A stretch of 64,000 nt of DNA. Origin: Rebecca billardiae RCC1528 (taxonomy: Eukaryota > Haptophyta). The notes under the pieces are model-generated. The model was not told where the DNA came from, ran no database searches, and worked only from the letters and a program-made list of their open reading frames with translations. Each line of letters opens with the position of its first letter. The stretch's first letter is position 1. Below are positions 53,336 through 63,606 of this stretch, in pieces. The stretch is from the NCBI GenBank assembly GCA_965240325.2, contig OZ251232.1, forward strand, positions 434,001 through 498,000. The letters are read 5' to 3'. The translations under genes and the position numbers were made by a program.

Positions 53336-55246
53336 AACCGTACAGTAAAGAAGAAATGGTCCGCGGCCGTCCGGCCGTGCTGCGCAAACGATGTCCTCGC
53401 CAGCACTCAGCAGCGCTCCCTCTGTCCATCCAGCGCCGTGACCATCCCGCAAGGTTCCCTCACATTCTAGACGACGATCTCTGCTTCCAGCGTAGGAGAC
53501 AGTCGAGGTCGGAGGTGTGGCCCATGCGAGTGACGGAGTGACCAGCCCGCAGCCGGCGAGTCCTCGTGTGCGGTGTGGCGCCACCTGTGCAGCACGACTT
53601 TCGCATAGCTTCCCCCTGGCTGTGCTCGTGCTGGCTAACCTGACTGACGCGTATCAATTGGCTGTGACGTCCGACACGATCCGCGGTAAACTATACGAAT
53701 CTTACGAACGCGTCCTGGTGCTGGCCAGGCGCCGCAGACGCAGTGCGAGCGAGCCAACAGCGCCGTGCACTGGCCGGTTGGCCCACAAGTGGCCATACGG
53801 CGAGACGTCACCAGGCACCTGTCGCACGAGTCGCACGTTAATTAACGTGGTGCGCTCCCTCCGCCTCCCTGCCGATTCAGACTTGATGCCCGGCGTCACA
53901 CCTGACACCAGCTCACTGCCCCAAGGCCCAGATGTGAGACGGGTAAAATGGAGTCTGGGCTGCCGGCCGGAGCCCATCAAGCAGACACGCCTGCGGCTGC
54001 TGCAGCCGCAACGTGCTGGCGCTGAGACAGGGGACCAAGACCACCCCGTCCGCACCAAGCCATCCGCGATTGTGGTCATCCAGCCGCCCGAGGAGCCAGC
54101 CTCGCGCGAGCAGGCGGCAGACAGCTGCCGCCCGACCACCTGAGCGCGGCACCTGGCAGCACATGCCACACAACGGTGGCGCAGCTGCCAAGGGCAAGGC
54201 AAAGCGGAAGGACGCAATCCTGCGGCCAGCGTCGCAGCGGGCATGCATCCAACCCACACGGGAGGCCCGCAGCCGCCTAGCAGCCCAGCCCAGCCCGTCA
54301 CAGACAGTCACGGCAGCACTGGCTCTCGTGCAGCATCCGCACCCTGCGAGCACGGAGAGTTCAGGACGCAACGCAGGGCGGCGCGCGCGCGGCAGACGAG
54401 CCAGGCCGTCACCGCCCGCCTCCACAAGCCGCCCCCGCGCGCGCGGTGCGCACCATCCGCCCCAGTGGTAGCGCGCAGCGGCGCGCGCCGCGACCCTGGT
54501 CGAACCGAGACGCACTGCTCACGCCGTGGCGCGGCGCGACAGGCGCGGCGCGGCGAGGTCGCATGTGCTTCCCCCGGGGGCCTGAGCGTACTGGCTGAGG
54601 CCCCCACGCGCGGCGGACTCCGTGCGCGCCCCGCCTGATGTGCGCGCGGCGCGCGGCCGCAGCGCGCGGCGGGCTTCCATGGGCCGGTGCCGGTGCGTAT
54701 TCGGTCTCGTCAGAACCGTGCTCGGTCTCGTGACTCGTCAAGCGTTTTACCCGCATCGGCCCCCCGGCGGCCCCCTTTAGCTCGGTTCTCGACAGCGAGG
54801 CCAACCATCGACGCTTTGACGCCTACGGCCGCGCCAAGCGACGGCGCCGAGCGGGCGCGCGCGCGCGGCACGAGAAGTAGACTCCCGTAGCGTGCCTCCA
54901 CACCCCGCCCGCGCCAGCGCACCCGCTCCCGGCTCTCTTTCCGCTCCGCGGCGGCGCGCGGCACCCGAGCCGAACTGAACGCGTGCACGGCGCACACCGC
55001 AGCGCGGCGCGACGGGCGCGGCGCGGCGCGCTCGGACTTTTCCGGAAGATGGCTCCGAGCGTACGGGCCGACGCGCCCACGCGCGGCGCGCTCCGCCCGC
55101 GCCCCGCCAAATGCGCATGTTATCACGAGGCGCGGGTCGGCACGCTGGGGTGCAGCGGCGCGGCCGTCGCGAGGGGTCCCCGCACTTGGCGGCGACGAGA
55201 AGCGTCCGGACTCTCCTTGATGTTGCACAAAGCCGCGGTTAAATCA
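53336..55246. repeat. Direct repeat unit 1 (about 1.9 kb)
   Basis: This unit and 55247-56636 are near-identical in order: an opening CCGT...AAAGAAGAAATGG, a middle block around TTAATTAACGTGGTGCGC, and a closing TTGATGTTGCACAAAGCC. Unit 1 has about 490 bp (about 54411-54900) missing from unit 2. That extra block resembles the segment after it, so unit 1 contains an inner degenerate duplication. Indels between the units are not multiples of three and long ORFs do not keep frame, so it is probably non-coding. Confidence 0.8.
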
Positions 55247-56636
55247 TAACCGTAAAGAAGAAATGGTCCGCGGCCGTCCGGCCGTGCTGCGCAAACGATG
55301 TCCTCGCCAGCACTCAGCAGCGCTCCCTCTGTCCATCCAGCGCCGTGACCATCCCGCGCAAGGTTCCGCCTCACCTTCTAGACGACGATCTCTGGTTCCA
55401 GCATAGGAGACACTCGAGGTCGGAGGTGTGGCCCATGCGAGTGACGGAGTGACCAGCCCGCAGCCGGCGAGTCCTCGTGTGCGGTGTGGCGCCACCTGTG
55501 CAGCACGACTTGGTTCCGGCATAGCTTCCCCCTGGCTGTGCTCGTGCTGGCTAACCTCGGACTGACGCGCATCAATGGGCTGTGACGTCTGACACGATCC
55601 GCGGTAAACTATAGGAATCGTCTTACGAACGCACCCTGGTGCCGGCCAGGCGCCGCAGACGCAGTGCGAGCGAGCCAACCGCGCCGTGCACTGGCCGGTT
55701 GGCCCACAAGTGGCCATACGGCGAGACGTCACCAGGCACCTGTCGCACGAGTCGCACGTTAATTAACGTGGTGCGCTCCCTCCGCCTCCCTGCCGATTCA
55801 GGCTTGATGCCCGGCGTCACACCTGACACCAGCTCACTGCCCCAAGGCGGCCCACTGATGTGAGAGGTAAAATGGAGTCTGGGCTGCCGGCCGGAGCCCA
55901 TCAAGCAGACACGCCTGCGGCTGCTGCAGCCGCAACGTGCTGGCGATGAGACAGGGGACCAAGACCACCCCGTCCGCACCAAGCCATCCGCGATTGTGGT
56001 CATCCAGCCGCCCGAGGAGCGAGACTCGCTCACCTGGCAGCACATGCCGCACAACGGTGGCGCAGCTGCCAAGGGCAAGGCAAAGCGGAAGGACGCAATC
56101 GTGCGGCCAACGTCGCAGCGGGCATCCATCCAACCCACACGGGAGGCCCGCAGCCGCCCAGCAGCCCAGCCCAGCCCGTCACAGAGAGTCACAGCACTGG
56201 CTCTCGTGCAGCATCCGCACCCTGCGAGCACGGAGAGTTCAGGACGCAACGCAGGGCGGCGCGCGCGCGGCAGGCGAGCCAGGCCGTCACCCCCGCGCCA
56301 GCGCACCCGCTCCCGGCTCTCTTTCCGCTCCGCGGCGGCGCGCGGCACCCGAGCCGCACTGAACGCGTGCACGGCGCACGCCGCAGCGCGGCGCGACGGG
56401 CGCTGCGCGGCGCGCTCGGACTTTTCCGAAAGAGGGCTCCGAGCGTACGGGCCGACGCGCCCGCGCGCGGCGCGCTCCGCGCGCGCCCCGCCAAATGCGT
56501 TTGTGCACGCGAGGCGCGGGTCGGCACGCTCGGGTGCGGCGGCGCGGCCGTCGCGAGGGGTCCCCGCGCTCGGCGGCGACGAGAAGCGTCCGGACTCTCC
56601 TTGATGTTGCACAAAGCCGCGGGGGCGGCACGGTTA
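55247..56636. repeat. Direct repeat unit 2 (about 1.4 kb)
   Basis: Second copy of the unit above, lacking the inner block. The junction near 56290 joins sequence corresponding to about 54410 with sequence corresponding to about 54905, as expected from recombination between the inner repeats. A 329-codon minus-strand frame (55623-56612) is open but does not correspond to the broken frame in unit 1. Confidence 0.8.
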
Positions 56637-58223
56637 AAATCCGGGCGTGCCCCCCCCGCGGAATAAAATGGGGCTCGGTGCCGGCCGGGTGGCACCAAGG
56701 GGGTAATCGTGGCACCGGGGACAAGCAGCCGTCCGGGTTGCCCGAGCTCGGTACCGGTAAAACCGGGTGAAAAGTCAAAAAGTCGTCAAAACGGTTGGCG
56801 AAAGTGGGTAGATTGCGTTTCATCGTCGTCGTCGGACTGCCCTGCAGCTCCTCCTGCTGACGATCGCCCCGGGACTGCTCTGCCGGTCACACTCCGATGC
56901 AGCCACTGCACTAGTGCAGGAGGGCCGGCCCGGCAATTACCGCAGACCGCTGAGTGGGCGCCTTGTTAGGGCTCGGATACGGTTACGCAGGCGTCGGATG
57001 ACCGATTACCGAGTCTCCGGTCCGACGAAGTTACCGCAGAAAGACAGTGTGCCGACGATTCGGAAATTGAAATACAGCACGCACGGCCTGTTTTAATTCT
57101 ACGAGAGCCCAACGGCGACATCAGCCAAAACGCGGTGAATTTAATGGCGGCTTGGCAGCCGGCCGGGGCGGGTGCAGCGGTAGTGCAGAGTAGTGGCGGC
57201 CCCGCGGCACGTCGTTGGCGCATCCTCGTACTAAGACGCTGAGCTGTGGCGACAGACGTTGCCCAGACGTGCTGCTTCGACTTGCCGAGGTGCTTAGCCT
57301 TGACACAGGGGTTCCTCGCGGCGCACGCGCGCGACCAGCCACTGCATGAACCGCAGCGGCGGGCCCGCTGCAAGCTGCAAGCACTCTGCGTTGGCTGCGT
57401 CTAGCCCGTGCCATGTGACGACCAAGGCCGGCTGATAGAAAGATAGTCTGCCATCGAAACCAGCTCTACACGCTCCGCCGCCACTACCTTGTCGGGCTTG
57501 AGATGCTTCCGTTGCGTGCGCTCGCATGCGGCCTGCTGCCTGCTTTTGAACGTGATCGCGGCAGGTCGGCTGGCCGGATTGTCAAGCCTCCTCGGCGTAG
57601 ACTACGACACGATGCGTGCTACACGCACCCATGACACGCCGAAAGGCGTATGCACGCGTCATCGCGCATCTGGCAGGCTGCAGTCTTGGCCAAATGGATG
57701 AGAACAAGCCTGCATCAAGCGCTCGCCGCGCAGGCGCGAGCGCGCGGAGAGTTCTGGGGCGACCCATGGTGCCTTGTTGGGGGACGCAACTCCTCCTCAA
57801 CGGCTGCGAGCAGCGACACCGGAGCTAGATCGCTGCACTCAGCACTCCTCGCTGAGTGCAGCGTGACCCTCGGAGTCGTGCGTCTCGGCTTCCCGCCGGA
57901 GCCTTTGCGTCCCCCAACGGGGCGTGACACCGATTCCCACTGGCGGGCACGGGTTTGTCGCCGTGACATAGTAAATGGAATCTGGTAGAAATAAAACAGG
58001 CCGCACTAGTTATAGCTAGTGAGCGCAACTCGTCTCGACGTCTCCTCTTAGCTCAGTAGCAGTCGTGAACGGTCGGGACGCGCGGAGCCTCCACTTTCCA
58101 AATCCAATTCCAATGGCGCCGGTCCGGTCATCAGTCACTTCCACGGCGGCCCGGCGGCGCGCAGGCTGGGCGGCGGCCGTCGCCTCAGTCAAGCCCAGAG
58201 CGGCTCGGCGCGCGCGCTCGGCA
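56637..58223. other. Intergenic region, no gene recognised
   Basis: About 1.6 kb. It begins with CCGG-rich sequence containing GTACCGGT. Small minus-strand frames around 57121-57527 (one reading FDGRLSFYQPALVVTWHGLD) look faintly protein-like and might be a decayed element, but no family or extended frame supports this. Confidence 0.4.
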
Positions 58224-61031
58224 TCAGGCGAGCGGCGGCGAGGGCGGCGGCAGCTCGCCCGTGCTGAGCAGGTGGCGCAGATCGTCCATCGCCGACTTGT
58301 CCTTGCCCCAGCACGCGGTGAGGCCGGACGCCTCGAAGAAGTCGCGGTCGCCGCTGCCGCGCGGGTCGCCCGTCATGCCGATGATGATGCCCGCGTACTG
58401 CCGCGCGCGCAGCGCGCGCACAAACTCGGTGCCGGAGAGCACGGGCATCTGGTTGTCCACGAGGACGACGTCGAAGGTCTCGACCGCGCACGCGTCGAGC
58501 GCCTGCTGCCCGTTGGAGACGGTCGTGATCGCGTGCTGCGGGAACTTTTTGAACACGCGCAGGTGCATCGCGCGCGAGAGGATCTGGTCGTCCTCGGCGT
58601 AGAGCACGCGGAGGCTCATGGCGCTCGGCGGGCCCGGCGCGGCGGTGAGGCTGTGCGGCACGCCCGCGCTGGGCGCCAGCTCGGGCGAGGGCGGCTCCGA
58701 GCGGTCGACGATGGGCGGCAGCGGCGAGCCCGCCTGGTGGCGGTTGCACGAGAACCAAGAGCGGTCGACGTGCATCGGCGCGCGGCTGCCCGTCAGCAGC
58801 CGCTCGATGTGGTCGACGAGCATGGCGAGGCCCTCCGGCGTCTTGTCGAGGCAGAAGGTGAGGCCCGCCGCCTCAAACTCCGCGCGGTCGGGGCAGCCCT
58901 GCGGGTCGCCCGTGTGCCCGATCACGTCGCCGTGGAAGCCCATCGCGTGCAGCTGCATCGCAACCTTTGCGCCGCACACGCGCGGCATCTGCGAGTCGAG
59001 CAGGATCAGGTCGAACTGCGGCTGGCCGAGCGCGGCGCGCGCGCCCACCGCGTCGAGCGCGGCCTGCCCGTCCGCGACGTACTCGACGCGCAGCCCCTCG
59101 CGCGCGAAGACGCCCGCCGAGAGGATGGTGTGCATCATCAGGTCGTCGTCCACGTGCAGGATCTGCAGCGGCTGGTTTGGCGCGGCGATCGGCGCGCCGT
59201 GGTCGTCGCTCGGCCGGCGCGTGCTCGCCGACGACTCGTCGGTGCCCGTGCTGCTCGGGACGTGCGGGAGCCGGACGTCGACGGCGGCGTCGGCGCCCGG
59301 CGCGCACCCGCCGTGGATCACCAGCGGCGCCGCCGCCGCCTCCGGCGCGCGCGAGAGGCGCAGGTCCATCTCGAAGGTGGAGCCGCGGCCGTACCCGTCC
59401 GAGCGCATCTGCAGCGTCGAGTCGTTGTGCAGCGACAGCAGCTGGCGCACGATGGTGAGGCCGAGGCCGGTGCCGCCGTTGCCCTGCAGCTGCCCCTTGC
59501 CCACCTGCGCGAAGGCCTCGCCGCGCTGCAGCGTCACGATCTCGGTCGGGTCCATGCCCACGCCCTCGTCGGTCACGCGCACGAGCACGCGCTCGAGCTG
59601 CGCCGCCGGCGCGGCGCCGCAGTCGGCGAGCGCGGCCGCGGCCGCCTCCGGCGGCTCCGGCGGCTTCTGCCACACGGCCGAGACGGTGATGTGCCGGCCG
59701 GGGTCGGTGAACTTGGCGGCGTTGCTCAGCCCGTTGCCCAGGCACTGGAGCAGCCGGCGCGAGTCGCCGACGAACCGCGCCGCCGCCAGCTCGGGCGCGA
59801 GCGGCGCGAAGACGAGGTCGACGCCCTTGCGCCGCGCGAGCGGCCCAAACGCGAGGTCGGCCTCGGCGAGCAGCCGCTCGAAGCAGAAGGGCTGGTAGAC
59901 GAGGACGAGGCGGCCCGAGTCGATGCGCTCAAAGTCGAGCATGTCCGAGACGATCCCCTCCATCAGGTCGACGCACGTCTCCATCGCCTCCGTCGTCTTC
60001 GCCACCTCGCTGTCGCCGACGGGCGTGCCGTCGGGCAGGTCGCCGAGCACGCCGACCATGTTGCGCAGCGCGAGCAGCGGCGAGCGCAGGTCGTGCATCA
60101 CGACGCGGATGAGGCGCGCGCGCGCGTGGGTGGCGACCTCGGCCTTCGACGCGCGCACGTCGGCCACGAGCTGCGCGCGCTCGGCGTCGCGCCACGCGTG
60201 CGCGCGGCGCAGCACCGAGCGCCGGAAGTGCCACTGGCCGCGCACGGCGCGCACGCGGCCGGCGACCGCGATCGCAACCATCACGACGAGCGCGGCGTAG
60301 ACGACCCACACGCCGGCCTCCGGGCTGTCGCAGCTGGGCAGCGGGAGGAGGAGGTCGCCGGAGATCACGATCACGACGCACACGCACAGCACGCCGAGCA
60401 CGTGCGCCACCTCCAGCGGGAGGAAGAGCCCGGAGGCGAGCACGTTGGCGAACGCGCGCGCGAGCACCGCGCAGTGCGAGTCCGCAATCTCGGCGTCAAT
60501 CACGCCGGCCATGCGGTTGATGCGCGAGGGCGCGAGCACGACCACGCGGAAGGTGCACGCGCAAATCCACGCCGTCGCCACGCCCTCGAGCGTGCTCAGC
60601 GGCAGGCTCGACAGGCGGCGCGCACGGCGGCTCACGCCGATGACGGCGACGTGCATCGCGACCGTGCCGGCGGTCGTGAGCACGCGCGGCAGGAGCTGCG
60701 AGCCGGGCGCGTGCTGCGCGATGTACACCGTGAGCAACGCGGCCTCAAATATCAGCGCGATGACACCCAGGCGGAGCATCGCGAGCGCGAGTGCGGGCCG
60801 CAGGCTCGAGCGGCGGTAGTCTGCGTCCTCGGCCGCGTCTGCAAAGCGGCCGAGGTACGTGAGCGGCGGGGGGCGCACCTCCATGTCCGGGACGTCGGCG
60901 GCGGAGTGCACCGACTTCCACGACGCCTCCTCGTCGTCCGCGCGCGTCTCCACCGGCTGGGGGCGCACTGCGGCGTTCGAGGGCATCGCGAGGGTTGCGA
61001 GGGGCGGATGGTGCTCAAGGCGGTGGGGCAT
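58224..61031 (-). CDS. Membrane hybrid histidine kinase with two receiver domains
   Basis: 935 residues, one exon. It would sense a signal at the membrane and pass phosphate His-Asp to its receivers. The N terminus carries about six hydrophobic segments (residues 80-285; LGVIALIFEAALLTVYIA, VLGVLCVCVVIVISGDLLL, VVYAALVVMVAIAVAG). HisKA: VVMHDLRSPLLALRNMV with the phospho-His near residue 313. HATPase: N box CLGNGLSNAAKFTD, G1 VTDEGVGMDP, G2 GGTGLGLTIVRQLL. REC1 (about 620-745): LHVDDD, ILLDSQMP, LDKT. REC2 (about 805-925): LYAEDD, VLVDNQMPVLSG, WGKDK. All expected Asp/Lys residues are present in both. Such kinases occur in algae, fungi and amoebae; the signal is unknown. A second start at MPSNAAVRPQ (60986) is possible. 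No histidine phosphotransfer gene is nearby. Confidence 0.92.
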   Translation of the reverse strand: MPHRLEHHPPLATLAMPSNAAVRPQPVETRADDEEASWKSVHSAADVPDMEVRPPPLTYLGRFADAAEDADYRRSSLRPALALAMLRLGVIALIFEAALLTVYIAQHAPGSQLLPRVLTTAGTVAMHVAVIGVSRRARRLSSLPLSTLEGVATAWICACTFRVVVLAPSRINRMAGVIDAEIADSHCAVLARAFANVLASGLFLPLEVAHVLGVLCVCVVIVISGDLLLPLPSCDSPEAGVWVVYAALVVMVAIAVAGRVRAVRGQWHFRRSVLRRAHAWRDAERAQLVADVRASKAEVATHARARLIRVVMHDLRSPLLALRNMVGVLGDLPDGTPVGDSEVAKTTEAMETCVDLMEGIVSDMLDFERIDSGRLVLVYQPFCFERLLAEADLAFGPLARRKGVDLVFAPLAPELAAARFVGDSRRLLQCLGNGLSNAAKFTDPGRHITVSAVWQKPPEPPEAAAAALADCGAAPAAQLERVLVRVTDEGVGMDPTEIVTLQRGEAFAQVGKGQLQGNGGTGLGLTIVRQLLSLHNDSTLQMRSDGYGRGSTFEMDLRLSRAPEAAAAPLVIHGGCAPGADAAVDVRLPHVPSSTGTDESSASTRRPSDDHGAPIAAPNQPLQILHVDDDLMMHTILSAGVFAREGLRVEYVADGQAALDAVGARAALGQPQFDLILLDSQMPRVCGAKVAMQLHAMGFHGDVIGHTGDPQGCPDRAEFEAAGLTFCLDKTPEGLAMLVDHIERLLTGSRAPMHVDRSWFSCNRHQAGSPLPPIVDRSEPPSPELAPSAGVPHSLTAAPGPPSAMSLRVLYAEDDQILSRAMHLRVFKKFPQHAITTVSNGQQALDACAVETFDVVLVDNQMPVLSGTEFVRALRARQYAGIIIGMTGDPRGSGDRDFFEASGLTACWGKDKSAMDDLRHLLSTGELPPPSPPLA

Positions 61032-61429
61032 TGCCGAGCGCGAAGGTTTCCGAACTGGGTGGAGAGCGGAAGGTTGCGGAACTAGCCGGTACTTTACGTA
61101 GCCAAACGAAGCACAAAGGCGTGTAAAAGCTTGGTAAAAGGCACGCGACGTACTCGCGGGTTTAAGGCGTACCCGCGGCTTAATTATCAGTACCGACCGA
61201 GATCATTATGTATCAGCGGTTGATTTGGTTGCCGGCGCAGTCATTAGGGGAACCGAGGGAAGAATCTTGACGAGTAGTCCAAAATGAGTAAGCTTGAATC
61301 AATGGCCGATGATTGTGACGAAGAGTATCGAAGACAACATCAATGATCAGCAGCAATTGACGAATGACCCGTGGCGAGCGCGAGGAACGTCATGAATTAA
61401 CCAGGGCTCCAAGACGGTACACCGGACAC

Positions 61430-61500
61430 CGGTAAATACCGTACCGGTGCGTACCGGTGCGTACCGGTACGCACCGCCACAAACTGCCGCGCACCGGTGA
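61430..61500. repeat. GTACCGGTGC-type short tandem repeat
   Basis: Several 10-bp units of GTACCGGTGC or close variants in a row; the unit is itself near-palindromic. A related cluster is at 61780-61835. Confidence 0.75.
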
Positions 61501-62035
61501 GAGTCCGGGAGGGGTCGTGTGCGCCCGGACCACAGCACCCGCGAGTACGGACTACTCGCGGAGCTGTCACTTGTCAGTGTCCGAGGTCGGAGTACTGAGA
61601 CTGAGTAGTCACTGCTGGCACTCTCAGGCCGTGCCCCGACTCAGGGAAGGCGAATACGCCGGCCGATTTCGTCCTGAATAATTGGGCTATTTCTATCAGT
61701 AAATAGGCCCAAAAATTTTCTTCGCCTCGGGCCGGCGGGGCCCCGGGGGGGACACCCCCCCGAACCCCCCCGCGGTGCGCGCACCGGTGTACCGGTACAC
61801 CGGCGCCTGCGGCGCCGGTGCACCGGTACGCGTACTGCCGAGCACCGGATCTTTGAGCCCTGGAATTAACGTTTATTCACAAGGCCCTTGGTTTTCAGTT
61901 GTTTTCAGTTTGCATGCTCCCTTCCGACTGTGAAGTTGTATGGCGGCGTTTGGGCGGGTGCTCACGAGGCGTGCACATCGCGTTTCCTTTCACCCCCAAG
62001 GGCGTTCCCGGGATCCTGCCACACGCTCCCGAAAA

Positions 62036-62062
62036 GCAAAGCCCCCCCTGGGGGGGCTTTGC
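62036..62062. other. Perfect hairpin followed by a T-run
   Basis: Arms GCAAAGCCCCCCC and GGGGGGGCTTTGC around a single T, followed on the + strand by CTTTTTCC. The layout copies an intrinsic terminator, but in nuclear DNA this may be only structure within a repeat. Confidence 0.5.
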
Positions 62063-62161
62063 CTTTTTCCGTATTCAATGTACCCGCTTCAAATGGACGA
62101 AGCCCGTTCCAATAGGAAGACGGTTCAATTTGGCGTATGACCGATGCGGGGAACGCCCCTG

Positions 62162-63105
62162 AAGATAGTTCAGGAGATCTCCCGGACTCTCTCAACTGCC
62201 GTGACGAAACACAAGAAGTTGGTCCGCTGGGGCCGCGGGGCGCGATGGCAGCCGTGCCCCCGTGCGCTCGGGCGGCCACTTGCCCGCCGTGTGCGTGGCA
62301 ATGTGCGCGTCAGCACCGGCTGAGACGTGCCTACGGGATGATATGGGCTATGAACGTCCCATCAGTGCGCTTGAATGACCGTGTTGCGCGCGCGTGATGC
62401 AGTACGCGTGCACCGCTGTGCTTGTTCGCCCGTGCTCGTCGCTTGCGCCGAACGCGCGGCTGGCACGAGGTTGTGCTCGGTGAGCGAGTACCGACTTGGG
62501 CCGTTGACGGCATGTACATGGCATCTGCCCTTGTTCCTGCCGCGCACCATCCCCTACAGCTGCATTCTCCCGAGGAGCACGCATGCCAAGCTGTCTCAAG
62601 CATTATACCAATAGACAGGCCATTGCTGGCATTTGCTGCTCAATTTGAAATACCTTTGCGCGCGGAATACACCATGCAGCATGCGTGCTTCGAAGTGCCC
62701 CGAAAGATGCGATGCGACGCTACCGTGGAGATGGTGAAGCGTTGAGAGAGCGGCATCATCTCACACAAACGCTTGGTGGCTTCAGTCAGTACTCGCTCAC
62801 CGAGCACAACCTCGTGCCAGCCGCGCGTTCGGCGCAAGCGACGAGCACGGGCGAACAAGCACAGCGGTGCACGCGTACTGCATCACACGCGCGCAACACG
62901 GTCATTCAAGCGCACTGATGGGACGTTCATAGCCCATATCATCCCGTAGGCACGTCTCAGCCGGTGCTGACGCGCACATTGCCACGCACACGGCGGGCAA
63001 GTGGCCGCCCGAGCGCACGGGGGCACGGCTGCCATCGCGCCCCGCGGCCCCAGCGGACCAACTTCTTGTGTTTCGTCACCTCCCGGACTTTCTGCCCTGA
63101 ACTAT
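62162..63105. repeat. Large inverted repeat (arms about 325-335 bp, spacer about 286 bp)
   Basis: The left arm, 62162-62497, returns inverted at 62784-63105. The arms are nearly identical over about 300 bp (for example ACGAAACACAAGAAGT and CGCGCGTTCGGCGCAAGCG in the right arm), with a short rearranged segment near the outer end. Small ORFs in the arms are mirror images. It has the same architecture as the repeat at 3095-4148 but unrelated sequence. Confidence 0.85.
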
Positions 63106-63340
63106 CTTATTATTATCATGTGGGGAACTGGGGATCCATGATTGAGCCATATCATGAGCCATATCAACCACTCTGAACCACGACAAAATACCGCCTTGAA
63201 CAACACCTACACTCAACTTGAACATGTGATTCAGTCAGAGGGCAAGTTGCCACTGAAAACCAACCGACAAGAAATACTTTCTGGAACCTACCCTCGGTCG
63301 GCTTTTAGCTAAACCACATTTCTACCCACCCGGACTACTG
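63106..63340. other. Intergenic region, no gene seen
   Basis: Low-GC spacer between the inverted repeat and the dispersed repeat. Contains TCATGAGCCATATCA-like short direct repeats near 63140-63165. Confidence 0.4.
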
Positions 63341-63394
63341 TCTCGCCTGCCCGAGGCCTGAGCTGTGTGCGTCTCTTATTCTTAGTAAACTGTA
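63341..63394 (-). repeat. Dispersed repeat, copy 3 (inverted, 5-nt insertion)
   Basis: On the minus strand it reads the same TTTACTAAGAATAAGAGA core and CGCACACAGCTCAGG as copies 1 and 2, with a short insertion (CCTCGG-type) before GCAGGCGAGA. Confidence 0.88.
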
Positions 63395-63606
63395 CTCTGA
63401 TCCGACTCGGACCAGCCTCTGCCAACGGACTGTCGGTCGGTGTCCAACTCATAGTCATTAGTTGTCTGCATTGAGGGCATCCTCCGACCCGGCGAGCCCG
63501 ACCTCTGACCGACGGACTGCTAAGTACTGTATAGTAGGCTTAACTGTCCTCGATCTCGACGACAGCAGGACTTGCCATGCGGCCCGTGCCGGCCGATCGC
63601 TCCGCA

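Larger units (their letters stand above)
61032..62161. other. Intergenic region with CCGG-rich tandem motifs and a hairpin
   Basis: No gene seen. Positions about 61415-61500 and 61780-61835 are built from GTACCGGTGC-like units in both orientations. A perfect 13-bp-arm hairpin lies at 62036-62062. The stretch at about 61730-61780 is G/C homopolymer-rich. Confidence 0.5.

Noticed and set aside
55623-56612. 329-codon minus-strand frame in repeat unit 2
   Set aside because: The matching frame in unit 1 is broken by indels that are not multiples of three, and no family is recognised.
57121-57527. Small minus-strand frames with a faint protein-like stretch
   Set aside because: Short, without extension or family; at best a decayed element.
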